Source: Bog-756 sp963725275 (GTDB lineage: Bacteria; Actinomycetota; Acidimicrobiia; Acidimicrobiales; RAAP-2). Taken from it: a DNA stretch of 64,000 nucleotides. Under the pieces are notes generated by a model, which ran no database searches, was not told the DNA's origin, and saw only the letters and a program-made list of their open reading frames with translations. The stretch spans positions 1 through 64,000 of the forward strand of contig CAVRXS010000001.1 of NCBI GenBank assembly GCA_963725275.1, written 5' to 3'. Shown in pieces: positions 27,170-37,333 of this stretch; within the stretch, counting starts at the first letter, position 1; every line of letters starts with the position of its first letter. The translations under genes and the position numbers were made by a program.

Positions 27170-28414
27170 TCACTCGCTTCGGAGTGCGTCGATCGGGGCG
27201 AGGCGGGCGGCGCGACCGGCCGGGTAGACCCCGAAACCGATGCCGATCGCAATGGCCACCACGATGGCTCCGGCGGCCGCCACCGGTGAGATGGCGATCG
27301 GGTCGGAGATGAAATGGGGCAGGACCTCGGCCCCGATCAGACCGAGCGCCGCGCCGAGCACGCCGCCCACCGATCCGAGGACCGAGGCCTCGACCAGGAA
27401 CTGCCGGCGGATGACCCGGGGCGTCGCGCCGAGGGCCTTGCGCAACCCGATCTCGCGGATCCGCTCCGTGACCGAGACCAACATGATGTTCATCACGCCG
27501 ATCCCCCCCACCAAGAGGGAGATCGCGGCCACTCCACCGAGCAGAACGGTGAGCGTCTTGTCGACCGAGGTCGCGGTGGAGAGGACCTGCTGCTCGCTGG
27601 TGATGGTGAAGTCGGCTTCGGTGGCATTGGTGATCTGGTGGAGGCTGAGGAGTTCCGCGTCGCTTTCCTGGTATGCCGCGCTCAGGGTGTTCCCCGAGGT
27701 CGCCTGGATCAGGATCTGGCTCACCGAGTTCCGGCTGGCAGGCGGGAGGAGGAGGGCCGAAGCGGTGGTGAGCGGCAGGACCGCCTGGTCGTCGGGATTG
27801 GCGACCTCCGACGAGGTCGACGACGACCCGACCGTGTTGAGCACGCCGATCACCGACATCGGCTGACCGGCGATGTTCACGGTCTGCCCGATCGGGTCGC
27901 GGAAGCCGAACAGCTCCTGGGCGGTGGTCGCGCCGAGCACGACCACCGACGCCCGGGTGGTCACGTCATGGGCGGCGATGAAGCGCCCCTCGGTGATCGA
28001 CCGTCCACGCACGGTCTGCCACGAGGGGTCGGTGCCCACCACGGTGGTGGTCCAGTTGTTCGATCCCGCGACCAGGTTCTCGCTCGAAGAGGTGGCCGGG
28101 GCGACCGCGTTGATGTCAGGCGCGACCACCTTCGACGTGAGCGCGGCTGCGTCGGCCACGGTCAGGGTCGACGCCGAGCCGAAGCCACCGCGGATACCCG
28201 AGCTCGAGGTCGTGCTGCCCGGGGTCACCGTCAGGAGGTTCGAGCCGAGGGCCGAGATCTCCGATCCCACCTGCTGCTGCGCGCCTTCGCCCAGGCCCAC
28301 GGTGAGGATCACCGCGGTGATCCCGATCATGATGCCGAGCACGGTCAAGCCGGACCGGAGGCGGTGAGCGACGACCGCCTCCATGCCGGTCCGGAAGGTC
28401 TCGAGGAGATTCAT
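27170..28414 (-). CDS. MacB-like ABC transporter permease (FtsX family)
   Basis: 414 residues; ATG at 28414 overlaps the ATPase stop by four bases. One N-terminal membrane helix (LTVLGIMIGITAVILTVGLG) is followed by a large extracytoplasmic MacB_PCD domain (about residues 45-280) and three C-terminal helices (LLGGVAAISLLVGGIGVMNI, GSVGGVLGAALGLIGAEV, AGAIVVAIAIGIGFGVYP) with the coupling segment REIGLRKALGATPR. Four helices in all match the MacB topology. Such systems export macrolides, peptides or lipoprotein-like substrates by mechanotransmission. Confidence 0.95.
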   Translation of the reverse strand: MNLLETFRTGMEAVVAHRLRSGLTVLGIMIGITAVILTVGLGEGAQQQVGSEISALGSNLLTVTPGSTTSSSGIRGGFGSASTLTVADAAALTSKVVAPDINAVAPATSSSENLVAGSNNWTTTVVGTDPSWQTVRGRSITEGRFIAAHDVTTRASVVVLGATTAQELFGFRDPIGQTVNIAGQPMSVIGVLNTVGSSSTSSEVANPDDQAVLPLTTASALLLPPASRNSVSQILIQATSGNTLSAAYQESDAELLSLHQITNATEADFTITSEQQVLSTATSVDKTLTVLLGGVAAISLLVGGIGVMNIMLVSVTERIREIGLRKALGATPRVIRRQFLVEASVLGSVGGVLGAALGLIGAEVLPHFISDPIAISPVAAAGAIVVAIAIGIGFGVYPAGRAARLAPIDALRSE

Positions 28415-29208
28415 CCAGCCACCACCCCGCCGCCGGCCGCGGCCAGGTCGAGGATCTGACCGTCCCGGATCCGTATGGTGCGACTGGCCGTCTCGGTCAC
28501 ATCGGCGTCATGTGTGATGAGCACGATGGTCCGTCCGCTCCGGTGGAGATCGATGAGGAGAGAGAGCACCTCGTGGGCCGAGACCGAGTCGAGGTTGCCC
28601 GTCGGCTCGTCGGCCAGGATGAGGTCCGGATCGGTCACGAGGGCGCGGGCCATCGCCACCCGCTGCTGCTGCCCGCCGGAGAGCTCCCCGGGACGGTGGT
28701 CGACCCGGTCGGCCAGCCCGACCCGCTCGAGGGCGTCCAGGGCACGCCTCCTGCGCTCGGGTCGCTCGACACCGGCGTAGAGCAGCGGGAGCTCGACGTT
28801 GCGCTGCGCCGAGAGCGTGGAGAGCAGGTTGAACTGCTGGAAGACGAATCCGATCCGCCGGTTGCGAACGTGGGCCAGCTCCTCCTCGGTCATCGCGCTC
28901 ACGTCCTCGCCGGCCAGGTGGAAGGTACCCGAGGTGGGGATGTCGAGGCAGCCGAGGATGTGCATGAGCGTCGACTTGCCGGACCCCGAAGGACCCATGA
29001 CCGCGACGTACTCACCCGTGTCGATCTCGAAGGAGACCCCCCGCAGGGCGTCGACCTCGAGGGAGCCGGTCCGGTAGGTCTTCCACACATCGACCACCTC
29101 GATGACCGGAGTCGCGACCCGGGGATGCTCATCGGTGCGGTCCATGCGGATCTGGGCGGTGTCGTCCGGTGACCGGCCGTCTCGTGACCCGGGGGGAACG
29201 GTCGTCAT
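28411..29208 (-). CDS. ABC transporter ATP-binding protein (MacB/LolD type)
   Basis: 265 residues. Walker A GPSGSGKST, Q-loop FVFQQFNLLSTLSAQ, signature LSGGQQQR, Walker B DLILADEPTGNLD and the H-loop LITHDADV are all intact. Start ATG at 29208 overlaps the upstream adaptor stop by four bases; the stop overlaps the permease start likewise. The tight overlaps make adaptor-ATPase-permease one translationally coupled unit. Confidence 0.96.
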   Translation of the reverse strand: MTTVPPGSRDGRSPDDTAQIRMDRTDEHPRVATPVIEVVDVWKTYRTGSLEVDALRGVSFEIDTGEYVAVMGPSGSGKSTLMHILGCLDIPTSGTFHLAGEDVSAMTEEELAHVRNRRIGFVFQQFNLLSTLSAQRNVELPLLYAGVERPERRRRALDALERVGLADRVDHRPGELSGGQQQRVAMARALVTDPDLILADEPTGNLDSVSAHEVLSLLIDLHRSGRTIVLITHDADVTETASRTIRIRDGQILDLAAAGGGVVAG

Positions 29209-30548
29209 CCGCCCGCACCCCCGAAGCCGGCGCCTCCTCCCCCGAAGCCACCTCCGCCACCCCCGAAGCCTCCGGTTCCTCCACCGAAGCCGCCGGTTCC
29301 TCCACCGAAGCCACCGAAGCCCCCGGTTCCCGTTCGACCCGATGTGCCGAGTGGCGACCGGAAGGACACGGACGTCACGTAGATCTTCTGCCCGACGGAG
29401 AGGCCGCTCACGATCTGCGTCTGGCCACCCGATGCGGTGCCGATGGTCACGTTCTGGGGCACCTTCTTGCCACCCGAGTCGAGCATGACGGTCGTTGCGC
29501 CCCCGCTGTAGCTGATGGCGTTGGTGGGCACCACGATGACGTTCTGGAGCTCCTTCGTGGTGATGGTCACGTTGGCGCTCGAGCCACCGAAGAGCCCGGC
29601 AGGGCTACCGGTGACGTCGATCACGACCGGGAAGGAAGAGACCCCCGAGCTCGTGCTCGCCAGCAGGCCGATCGAGCCGACCGTCCCGTAGACCGGGGTC
29701 GTCGATCCGGACACACTGATGGTGGCCTGATCTCCTGCGAGGATCTGGGAGACCGAGGCGCTGGTGACCGATGCGTTCACGATGTAGGAGCCCGTCGAGA
29801 CCACGACCACCTGACCGGTCGATCCCGACGATCCGGACGATCCGGAGCCGGCCGAGCCCGATCCCGATCCCGATGAACCGGAGCCGGCGGAGCCCGACCC
29901 CGACGAGCCTGAACCGGCGGAACCCGATCCCGACGACCCGGACGACCCTGACGACCCGGACGGCTCGGACGCGGACGAGGAGGAAGAGGCCGAGACCTGC
30001 TGGCCCACGGTGAGGTCGACCGAGGCCACGGTCCCGGTGATGGTGGACACCAGGGTCGCGTCGTTGACTGAGGCCTGCGCGCTGGTCACCTGGGTCTGCG
30101 CCGAGGCGATGTTGGCATTGTCGAGGGCGATCTGCGTGGACGACGCTCCTGCCGCCTGATCCGAGGACAGCTGCGCCTGGTCGTTGGCCAGGGTTGCCTG
30201 GGCCTGGGCCAAGGATGCATTGAGGGCGGTCGGGTTCACCGTGGCGAGAGCCTGACCCGCAGTAACGGTCTGCCCGGCGCTCACATTGACGGCGGTCACC
30301 GTGCCGGAGACCGCGAAGTTGAGATTTGCCTGGCTTGCCGGCTCGATGGTGCCGGTGGCCGCCACCGTCTGGGTGATGGTCCCGGTGGTGATGGTCTGCA
30401 CCGACGTGGTCGTGATGATGCCTGTGGTGGCTGCGCCAGAGCTGCGGGTCGCGAACCAGGTCCCAAGACCTGCACCGACGAGCACGACCACCGCCCCGAC
30501 CGCGAGCATCCACTTCTTCGAACGGACCGCTCCCTTTCGATGTCGCAC
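29205..30548 (-). CDS. HlyD/MacA-type efflux adaptor with Ser-Gly linker and Gly-Phe tail
   Basis: About 447 residues from GTG at 30548 (an ATG at 30641 would add 31 basic residues; neither is certain). One membrane anchor (WMLAVGAVVVLVGAGLGTWF), lipoyl half-motif (ANLNFAVSGTVTAVNVSAGQ), a short coiled-coil hairpin (QAQATLANDQAQLSSDQ), a long (GSSGS)n linker at the tip, second lipoyl half, beta-barrel and a C-terminal tail of TGGFGGG repeats. First gene of the efflux operon, divergent from the aldo/keto reductase at 30825 across about 180-280 bases that must contain the promoter. Confidence 0.88.
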   Translation of the reverse strand: MRHRKGAVRSKKWMLAVGAVVVLVGAGLGTWFATRSSGAATTGIITTTSVQTITTGTITQTVAATGTIEPASQANLNFAVSGTVTAVNVSAGQTVTAGQALATVNPTALNASLAQAQATLANDQAQLSSDQAAGASSTQIALDNANIASAQTQVTSAQASVNDATLVSTITGTVASVDLTVGQQVSASSSSSASEPSGSSGSSGSSGSGSAGSGSSGSGSAGSGSSGSGSGSAGSGSSGSSGSTGQVVVVSTGSYIVNASVTSASVSQILAGDQATISVSGSTTPVYGTVGSIGLLASTSSGVSSFPVVIDVTGSPAGLFGGSSANVTITTKELQNVIVVPTNAISYSGGATTVMLDSGGKKVPQNVTIGTASGGQTQIVSGLSVGQKIYVTSVSFRSPLGTSGRTGTGGFGGFGGGTGGFGGGTGGFGGGGGGFGGGGAGFGGAGG

Positions 30549-30824
30549 CTGTGACTCGCCTGCCTTCCGGTGACTTCGCAGCCACCCCGTTCGTCTGCCT
30601 ACCTGTACGGCTCGGGTCGCGGCCCAGGTCGCCACCGACATCAGAGCAGGTCGACCTAAGATCCTCGGAAGCGCCAGCTGTGAACCAGCTGAGAACCGGG
30701 AAGCCCAAGGACTCCCTGGTCAGGGCATCGGTCGATCCCCTATGGTGACCGCAGAACGGACACGGTCACAGCCCGGGATCCCTCGTCCCCGACAACCCGC
30801 GTCCCCGTCCCGCTGGAGGGCCCC

Positions 30825-31805
30825 ATGAACTACGTCAACCTCGGTCGCACAGGACTCCGGGTCTCGCGCGTCTGCCTCGGCATGATGAGCTTCGGCAACG
30901 ACAGCGATCGGCCCTGGGTGCTCGACGAGGACGCTGCCGATCCGATCGTCCACGCTGCGGTCGAGGGCGGCGTGACCTTCTTCGACACCGCCGACACCTA
31001 CTCCGGCGGCGCCTCCGAGGTGGCCACGGGTCGCCTCCTGCCGAAGTACCTCAGCCGCGACGAGGTGGTCGTCGCCACCAAGGTCTACATGCCGATGACC
31101 CCCGGTGAGAACGGGAGCGGCCTCTCCCGCAAGCACATCCTGTCGGCCATCGACGCGTCGTTGGAGCGCCTCGACATGGACTACGTCGACCTCTACCAGA
31201 TCCATCGGTGGGACGGACGCACCCCGATCGAGGAGACCATGGAAGCCCTGCACGACGTGGTCCGGGCGGGCAAGGCCCGCTACATCGGGGCGAGCAGCAT
31301 GTTCGCCTGGCAGTTCGCCAAGGCGCAGCAGGTTGCCGACCGCAACGGCTGGACTCGGTTCGTCTCGATGCAGAACCACTACAACCTGATCTACCGGGAA
31401 GAGGAACGGGAGATGATCCCCCAGTGCATCGACCAAGGGGTGGGCGTGATCCCATGGAGCCCGTTGGCCCGCGGAGTCCTCGCCGGCAACCGCAGCCGGT
31501 CGGGCGAAAAGCACACCACCCGGTCGGATACCGACGGGTTCACCGACTACCTCTACAGCCAACCGACCGACTTCGACGTGGTCGAGCGGGTTGCCGAGGT
31601 GGCCGCGGAACGGCGAGTGCCTGCTGCGCAGGTCGCCCTCGCCTGGCTGCTGCAGCGGCCAGGGGTCACCGCTCCCATCGTGGGCGCGACCAAGACCAGC
31701 CACCTGACCGACGCCCTGGCCGCAGAGTCGCTCGAGCTCGACGAGTCCGAGGTGGCCCGTCTCGAGGAGCCCTACGTGCCCCACCCGGTGCTCGGCCACT
31801 TCTGA
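30825..31805 (+). CDS. Aldo/keto reductase
   Basis: 326 residues from ATG at 30825 with CTGGAGGG upstream. The catalytic tetrad is visible: Asp and Tyr in FFDTADTYSGG, Lys in VVVATKVYM and His in YQIHRWDGR. Also the NADPH-binding ...GVTAPIVGATKTSHL end. It matches the YajO/PdxI-type family acting on small aldehydes and ketones. It is the first of a same-strand series with a DsbA-like protein and the deacetylase-like enzyme. Confidence 0.94.
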   Translation: MNYVNLGRTGLRVSRVCLGMMSFGNDSDRPWVLDEDAADPIVHAAVEGGVTFFDTADTYSGGASEVATGRLLPKYLSRDEVVVATKVYMPMTPGENGSGLSRKHILSAIDASLERLDMDYVDLYQIHRWDGRTPIEETMEALHDVVRAGKARYIGASSMFAWQFAKAQQVADRNGWTRFVSMQNHYNLIYREEEREMIPQCIDQGVGVIPWSPLARGVLAGNRSRSGEKHTTRSDTDGFTDYLYSQPTDFDVVERVAEVAAERRVPAAQVALAWLLQRPGVTAPIVGATKTSHLTDALAAESLELDESEVARLEEPYVPHPVLGHF

Positions 31806-31908
31806 TCAATCCACGGCGAGCCCCGTTTGGTCGTGCACGATCCGAGAGGCCGTGCGTGTACCGTGCACAGTGGGCAGCAGTGGGATCCCGGTCCGAAGGA
31901 GGAAGGCG

Positions 31909-32598
31909 ATGAGCGCGGTCAGCCCCAGACGGCCGGCGGCGGTCGACTTCCACTTCGACATCATGTGTCCCTACGCCTATCAGACCTCGCTCTGGATCCG
32001 GAACGTCCGCGAGGCGACCGGCCTCGACGTGCGCTGGCGGTTCTTCAGCCTGGAGGAGATCAACCGCGCCGACGGGAAGAAACACCCCTGGGAGCGTGAG
32101 TGGTCCTACGGCTGGTCGATGATGCGCATCGGTGCATTGCTCCGCCGCCAGGACATGGCGCTGCTCGACCGCTGGTACGCGGAGGCCGGCAAGGCGCTCC
32201 ACGTCGACGGGCGCAAGCCCCATCGTCCGGAGGTGGCTGAGGAGATCCTCACCGAGATGGGGATCGACCCGGGCACCGTCCGTGCAGCCATCGACGACCC
32301 CACGACCGGCGAGGAGGTGCTCGCCGAGCACGAGCTCGTCGTCTCGAAAGGCGGGTTCGGCGTCCCCACTCTGATCTTCGACGACGGCCAGGCGCTGTTC
32401 GGGCCGGTCGTGGTCGACCCGCCGGTCGGCGACGCAGCCGCGCGCCTCTGGGACCTGGTGACCGGATGGCTGGAGTTCCCCCACCTCTACGAGCTGCAGC
32501 GGCCGAAGAGCCCGGCCGACATCGACGCCATCGTCGCGGCGTTCTCCCCCTACCTCGAGGCGAGAGACTGGTTCTCGGTGCAGCGCGCAACACCGTGA
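31909..32598 (+). CDS. DsbA family (FrnE-like) thioredoxin-fold protein
   Basis: 229 residues from ATG at 31909, chosen because AAGGAGGAAGGCG precedes it. The thioredoxin-fold start FHFDIMCPYAYQTSLW has a CPYA site with a single cysteine, as in FrnE/2-hydroxychromene-2-carboxylate isomerase relatives rather than the CxxC of oxidising DsbA. The cis-proline region GGFGVPTLIFDDGQALFGP is intact. It has no signal peptide, so it is cytosolic. Role: probably a thiol-dependent isomerase or transferase (inference). Confidence 0.88.
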   Translation: MSAVSPRRPAAVDFHFDIMCPYAYQTSLWIRNVREATGLDVRWRFFSLEEINRADGKKHPWEREWSYGWSMMRIGALLRRQDMALLDRWYAEAGKALHVDGRKPHRPEVAEEILTEMGIDPGTVRAAIDDPTTGEEVLAEHELVVSKGGFGVPTLIFDDGQALFGPVVVDPPVGDAAARLWDLVTGWLEFPHLYELQRPKSPADIDAIVAAFSPYLEARDWFSVQRATP

Positions 32599-32617
32599 TC
32601 CTGCCGGGGACGCCACC

Positions 32618-33631
<1,014 letters not shown>

Positions 33632-33734
33632 TCGATGACGCGGGCAGAGGGGGTGCCGGAGCCCGGGCCGCTACTCTCGGTCCGTCGCGCCGCAGGCCTG
33701 CGCTGCGACGGTCGAGATGCGAAGGAGCGTGACC

Positions 33735-34205
33735 ATGGCCGAGGCGCCGGCAGGCACGGACAGGAGTGCGGACCCCGAGGACACCATCGTCGTCGGCATC
33801 GACGGCTCAGATGAGTCGATCGCCGCTGCCCGGTGGGCGGCGGCGGAAGCGGCCCGAAGCGGTCACCGGGTGGTGCTGCTGTCGGCCTGGCAGTACCCCA
33901 TGAGCTGGGGTGCGACCATCCCGCTGCCCGACGGGTACGACCCGGCCGCCGACGCCCGGGCCCTCCTCGACCCGGTCACCGACGGGCTGCGCGCTGAGTT
34001 CCCGTTGGTCGAGATCAACAACCGGATTGTCGAGGGTCATCCGGCCGAGGTTCTGGTGGAGGCCTCGCGCCATGCCCCGCTGTTGGTCGTGGCGAGCCGT
34101 GGCCACGGTGCGTTCACCGGGATGCTGCTCGGGTCGGTGAGCCAGCACTGCGCGGCCTACGCCCACTCACCCGTGCTCGTCTATCGGGCCTCCGCTGGCG
34201 GCTGA
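33735..34205 (+). CDS. Universal stress protein (UspA family)
   Basis: 156 residues from ATG at 33735, preceded by AAGGAG (an ATG at 33717 lies before that site and is not preferred). It begins TIVVGIDGSDESIAAARWA and ends with the ATP-binding motif ASRGHGAFTGMLLGSVSQ, the G-x2-G-x9-G(S/T) pattern, so it is likely the ATP-binding type. These cytosolic proteins accumulate under starvation and redox stress. Confidence 0.94.
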   Translation: MAEAPAGTDRSADPEDTIVVGIDGSDESIAAARWAAAEAARSGHRVVLLSAWQYPMSWGATIPLPDGYDPAADARALLDPVTDGLRAEFPLVEINNRIVEGHPAEVLVEASRHAPLLVVASRGHGAFTGMLLGSVSQHCAAYAHSPVLVYRASAGG

Positions 34206-34233
34206 ACCGACCACTCCGGCCCGAGCGACCGGT

Positions 34234-35095
34234 TCAGCCGGTGGGCATCGGGAAGATCACCGCCTCGTCGGCGCACTCGGCGATTGCCCGGTCACGGTCT
34301 TCTGGCGTGAACGGACGGACCGAGCCGGCTGCAGACAGGGCTGCGGGGAGCAGCGCCCCGTCCCCGGGCGTGCAGAAGGCGTGCACCCCGGGCGTCGAGA
34401 GCGCGAACCCGATGCCCCGGGTCAGGTCGGGTGCGTCGGTGTAAGGCTCGTACCAGGTCGTGGCGGTGTGCTTCCGTCCGCCCCAGGGGCGGGCTGCGGC
34501 CGCCTTGATCGCCATCACCCCGACGTCGTGCGCGGTTGCGTAGCCGAGCAGGGCCTCGGCGTCGTCGCGGTACGCGCCCGTCGGCCCAGAGCCGAGGATT
34601 GACCGGGAACATCACCGTGTCCAGGTCGTAGCGGCGCAGTGCCTCGAGGTGGGCAACGGGCGCCTCGAGATTGTGACCGGTGATGCCAACGAACCGGCAC
34701 AGCCCCTCGTCGCGGGCCGCCAGGATGGCCTCGACCGCACCGGACCGCGCGTCGAGCTCGGCGAGGTCGGTGACCGCGTGCAGCTGGTAGAGGTCGAACC
34801 GGTCACAGCGGAGGAGGCCCAGGGACTCCTCCAGCTGAGCCCGGACGTCGTCGGCACGGTGGTGGAGGGTCTTGCACGCGACGAAGAGCTCGTTGCGCAC
34901 TGCCGGAATGAACGGCCCGAGCGCTTCCTGCGCCCGGCCGTACTGGGGGGCGACGTCGAGGTGGTTGACCCCGGCGGCGAGCGCCGCCGAGAACGCCGCG
35001 CCGGTCGTCTCGGGGTCGCCGTCCCAGAAGGCCGCACCTCCGAGGATGGCCACCGACGAGTCGTGACCGGTACGGCCGAGCCGCCGCTGTTCCAT
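34234..35095 (-). CDS. Aldo/keto reductase, one frameshift
   Basis: ATG at 35095. The first frame has NHLDVAPQYGRAQEAL (Asp/Tyr), FVACKTLHHRADDV (Lys) and LYQLHAVTDL (His), the AKR tetrad, then NPRLWADG. The frame breaks near 34586; the continuation AYRDDAEALLGYATAHDVGVM...AIKAAAARPWGG runs in another frame to the stop at 34234. Together about 286 residues, a usual length for the family. It is distinct from the reductase at 30825 (different active-site context and shorter). Confidence 0.88.
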
Positions 35096-35121
35096 GAGGA
35101 CTCTCCTCTCGCGATCCGGCC

Positions 35122-35577
35122 TCAGCCGGCGGAGGCGGCGTCACGTGCCGCCTCCCACGCGGTGAGCATGGTGCCGAAGTGCATCGGGTTGTAGATGTCC
35201 TCCTCGTAGGACCACTGTCGGTTCCCTGCGTACTTGAGCAGTGTGAAGTTGTACTCCTGGTGGACCGTGCCGTCACCGGGATCACGCATTCGATTCCAGA
35301 CCTGGCAGACCACCCAGCCCCGCTCCTCGTCGATCAGGTACCACTCGATGGGGAACTCGGGCATCTCGCTGCCGGGGTACTCGTGCATGGTCGCGGAGAT
35401 CCACTCGTAGATGGCCTCCCGTCCCTCCATCCGGCCGTAGAGGTGCTCGACGTAGCGGGCGTCCTCGGTGAAGAGATCGGCCCAGGGCCGCCAGTCGCCG
35501 CTCGCTCCTGAGGCCGCCGCGACCTGCTGGTACTCGTCGAAGGCGTCTTCGATCTCGTCCCTGGTCCACTGTCCCAT
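35122..35577 (-). CDS. SnoaL-like/NTF2-fold protein
   Basis: 151 residues from ATG at 35577 with GAGGAG upstream. The pattern WTRDEIEDAFDEYQQVAAAS...WADLFTEDARYVEHLYGRMEGR is typical of SnoaL_4-type NTF2-like proteins, small cone-shaped folds that act as isomerases, hydratases or dehydratases on polyketide- or steroid-like substrates. Highly aromatic C-terminus (WSYEEDIYNP). Co-directional with the aldo/keto reductase 26 bases downstream. Confidence 0.87.
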   Translation of the reverse strand: MGQWTRDEIEDAFDEYQQVAAASGASGDWRPWADLFTEDARYVEHLYGRMEGREAIYEWISATMHEYPGSEMPEFPIEWYLIDEERGWVVCQVWNRMRDPGDGTVHQEYNFTLLKYAGNRQWSYEEDIYNPMHFGTMLTAWEAARDAASAG

Positions 35578-35983
35578 GTCCTGGCTCCTCACTGGCCTCC
35601 GGGCCACGGCACAGTGTGGTGCGCCCAGCGGGTCGGGGTCAACGGGGTGCGGGAAACGGCGTCGCGGTGTAACACAACCCGCTCCTGAGGCGTTGGTATG
35701 AGTAGGACACCGGTACTTCTGGCGCCGGACACGAGGGTCTCATCGGTGGGAACCGCACCGGTGCGGCCCGGAGACCAACCGCACCAATGCTGCACCGCCC
35801 TCGGCACCTTGCGGCGCGGTCGTTCCACCGGGCACCCCACGCCCGGCTCGCTTGTGGCGCCGGACTGATGACCGTTCCTGCCACCGGCCGGCGTCCGCCG
35901 GCATCGCCCCCCCCGGCGGTGCCGGTGGGCAAGGCCGGACAACACACTGGGCGGTCGCCAACTAGTCGATCGGCCGGCACCTA
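35578..35983. other. Intergenic gap, no supported gene
   Basis: About 400 GC-rich bases with short hairpins (for example GAACCGCACCGGTGCGG near 35748-35764) but no coding pattern, tRNA or T-run terminator that I can defend. An 8-C run lies near 35909. Confidence 0.6.
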
Positions 35984-36253
35984 TCAGCTCCTGGCGTGCA
36001 ACCGTGCGAGGCCCTCGGCGAGCGCGGCGCCGTCCCCGTCGAGCTCCACGACCTTTCGGCGGGAACGTGTCCCGGCCACGATGCGGACCGCCCGTCGCGC
36101 CAGGCCGAGCTCGTCGGCCACCGCCCGGACCACCGCGTCGTTGGCACGTCCGTCGGAAGCGGGCTCGCAGACCCTGATCACCAACGCGCCGTCGTGCGTT
36201 CCCCCGATGCCGGGACGCGCCGCACCCGGCCGGACATGGACGGTCAGCCGCAC
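35984..36253 (-). CDS. DUF167 (YggU) family protein
   Basis: 89 residues from GTG at 36253. The family pattern is clear: LTVHVRPGAARPGIGG, LVIRVCEPASDGRANDAVV (the conserved DGxAN), and AVRIVAGTRSRRKVVEL. DUF167 proteins are small, widespread and of unknown function, often beside ribosome or cell-division genes. Here it is divergent from the RNase Z gene at 36369. Confidence 0.92.
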   Translation of the reverse strand: MRLTVHVRPGAARPGIGGTHDGALVIRVCEPASDGRANDAVVRAVADELGLARRAVRIVAGTRSRRKVVELDGDGAALAEGLARLHARS

Positions 36254-36368
36254 GGCCCGCTCAGTCCCCGGCGCGGGATCGGCCCGGAGGCGTCCCGATC
36301 GGCGTCCTCACCGGAGCAGTCTCGCACGGGCCGGGACGGCCGAGCGCGTCCTCGGCTAGTACTGGGAC

Positions 36369-37283
36369 ATGCCCGCTCGAGAGCTGGTGGTCCTCGGCTC
36401 TGCCAGCCAGACCCCCACCCGCCACCGCAACCACAACGGCTACCTCCTGCGCTGGGACGGGCGATCGATCCTCTTCGACCCAGGTGAGGGTACGCAGCGC
36501 CAGCTGCTGTTCTCCGGGACCTCGGCCACACCGATCCACCACATCTGCATCACCCACTTCCACGGCGACCACTGCCTCGGCCTACCCGGGATGCTCCAAC
36601 GCCTCTCCCTCGATCGGGTGGTCCATCCGGTCGAGGTGCTCTTTCCGCAGAGCGGCGTCGAGTTCTTCGAGCGCCTCCGGCACGCCTCTGCCTACCAGGA
36701 CCACCTCGATGTGCGTCCAATCCCGGTGGCAGCCGACGGGCCCGTGTCGGTCAGCGGGCCGATGGCGATCGAGGCGGGCAGGCTCGACCACGACCCCGAG
36801 ACGTTCGGCTGGCGGGTGGTCGAGCCCGACGGGCGCCGGATGGTGCCGGAGCTGCTCGAGGCGGCGGGAGTACGGGGACCGCAGGTCGGACGCCTGCTCC
36901 GGGACGGGGCGCTCGACCGTGACGGGGAGCGGGTCCTGCTCGAGCAGGTGAGCGAGGTCCGGCCCGGGCAGACAATGGCCTTCGTCATGGACACCGGCAT
37001 GTGCGATGCGGCGGTGACCCTGGCCCGCGGCGCCGATCTCGTGGTGTGCGAAGCCACATTCGCGGAGGCCGACGCCGATCTGGCCCGCCGCTACCGGCAC
37101 CTCACCGTGGGGGATGCCGCCCGGATCGCACGTGACGCGGGTGCCCGGCTGCTGGTCCTGACCCACTTCTCCCAGCGCTACCCCGACGTGCAGGTCCTCC
37201 TCGACGAAGCCGCGGCTGTCTTCCCGGACGTGGTGGCCGCCGAGGACCTGCTCCGAGTGGCGGTCCCGGCTCGCATCCGCTGA
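36369..37283 (+). CDS. rnz: Ribonuclease Z / MBL-fold tRNA 3' endonuclease
   Basis: 304 residues from ATG at 36369. Metallo-beta-lactamase motifs: LVVLGSASQTPTRHRNHNGY start, ICITHFHGDHCLGLPGML (zinc site HxHxDH), VMDTGMCDAAVTLARGADL, and the conserved VLTHFSQRY with the last ligand. RNase Z removes the 3' trailer of tRNA precursors lacking CCA. Length matches the bacterial short form. Confidence 0.93.
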   Translation: MPARELVVLGSASQTPTRHRNHNGYLLRWDGRSILFDPGEGTQRQLLFSGTSATPIHHICITHFHGDHCLGLPGMLQRLSLDRVVHPVEVLFPQSGVEFFERLRHASAYQDHLDVRPIPVAADGPVSVSGPMAIEAGRLDHDPETFGWRVVEPDGRRMVPELLEAAGVRGPQVGRLLRDGALDRDGERVLLEQVSEVRPGQTMAFVMDTGMCDAAVTLARGADLVVCEATFAEADADLARRYRHLTVGDAARIARDAGARLLVLTHFSQRYPDVQVLLDEAAAVFPDVVAAEDLLRVAVPARIR

Positions 37284-37333
37284 CGGGACGGGGAGGACCC
37301 AAGCGACGCAGAGGACCGGTAGCTTGGATTTCG

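Noticed and set aside
29830..29990. Short regular repeats resembling a CRISPR or VNTR array
   Set aside because: The unit is a GGATCCGGA/GACCC-like coding repeat for Ser-Gly in the adaptor linker; there are no unique spacers.
35738..35770. Hairpin-rich GC segment that might be a small RNA
   Set aside because: Self-complementarity is expected by chance at this GC content, and there is no terminator or known RNA motif.
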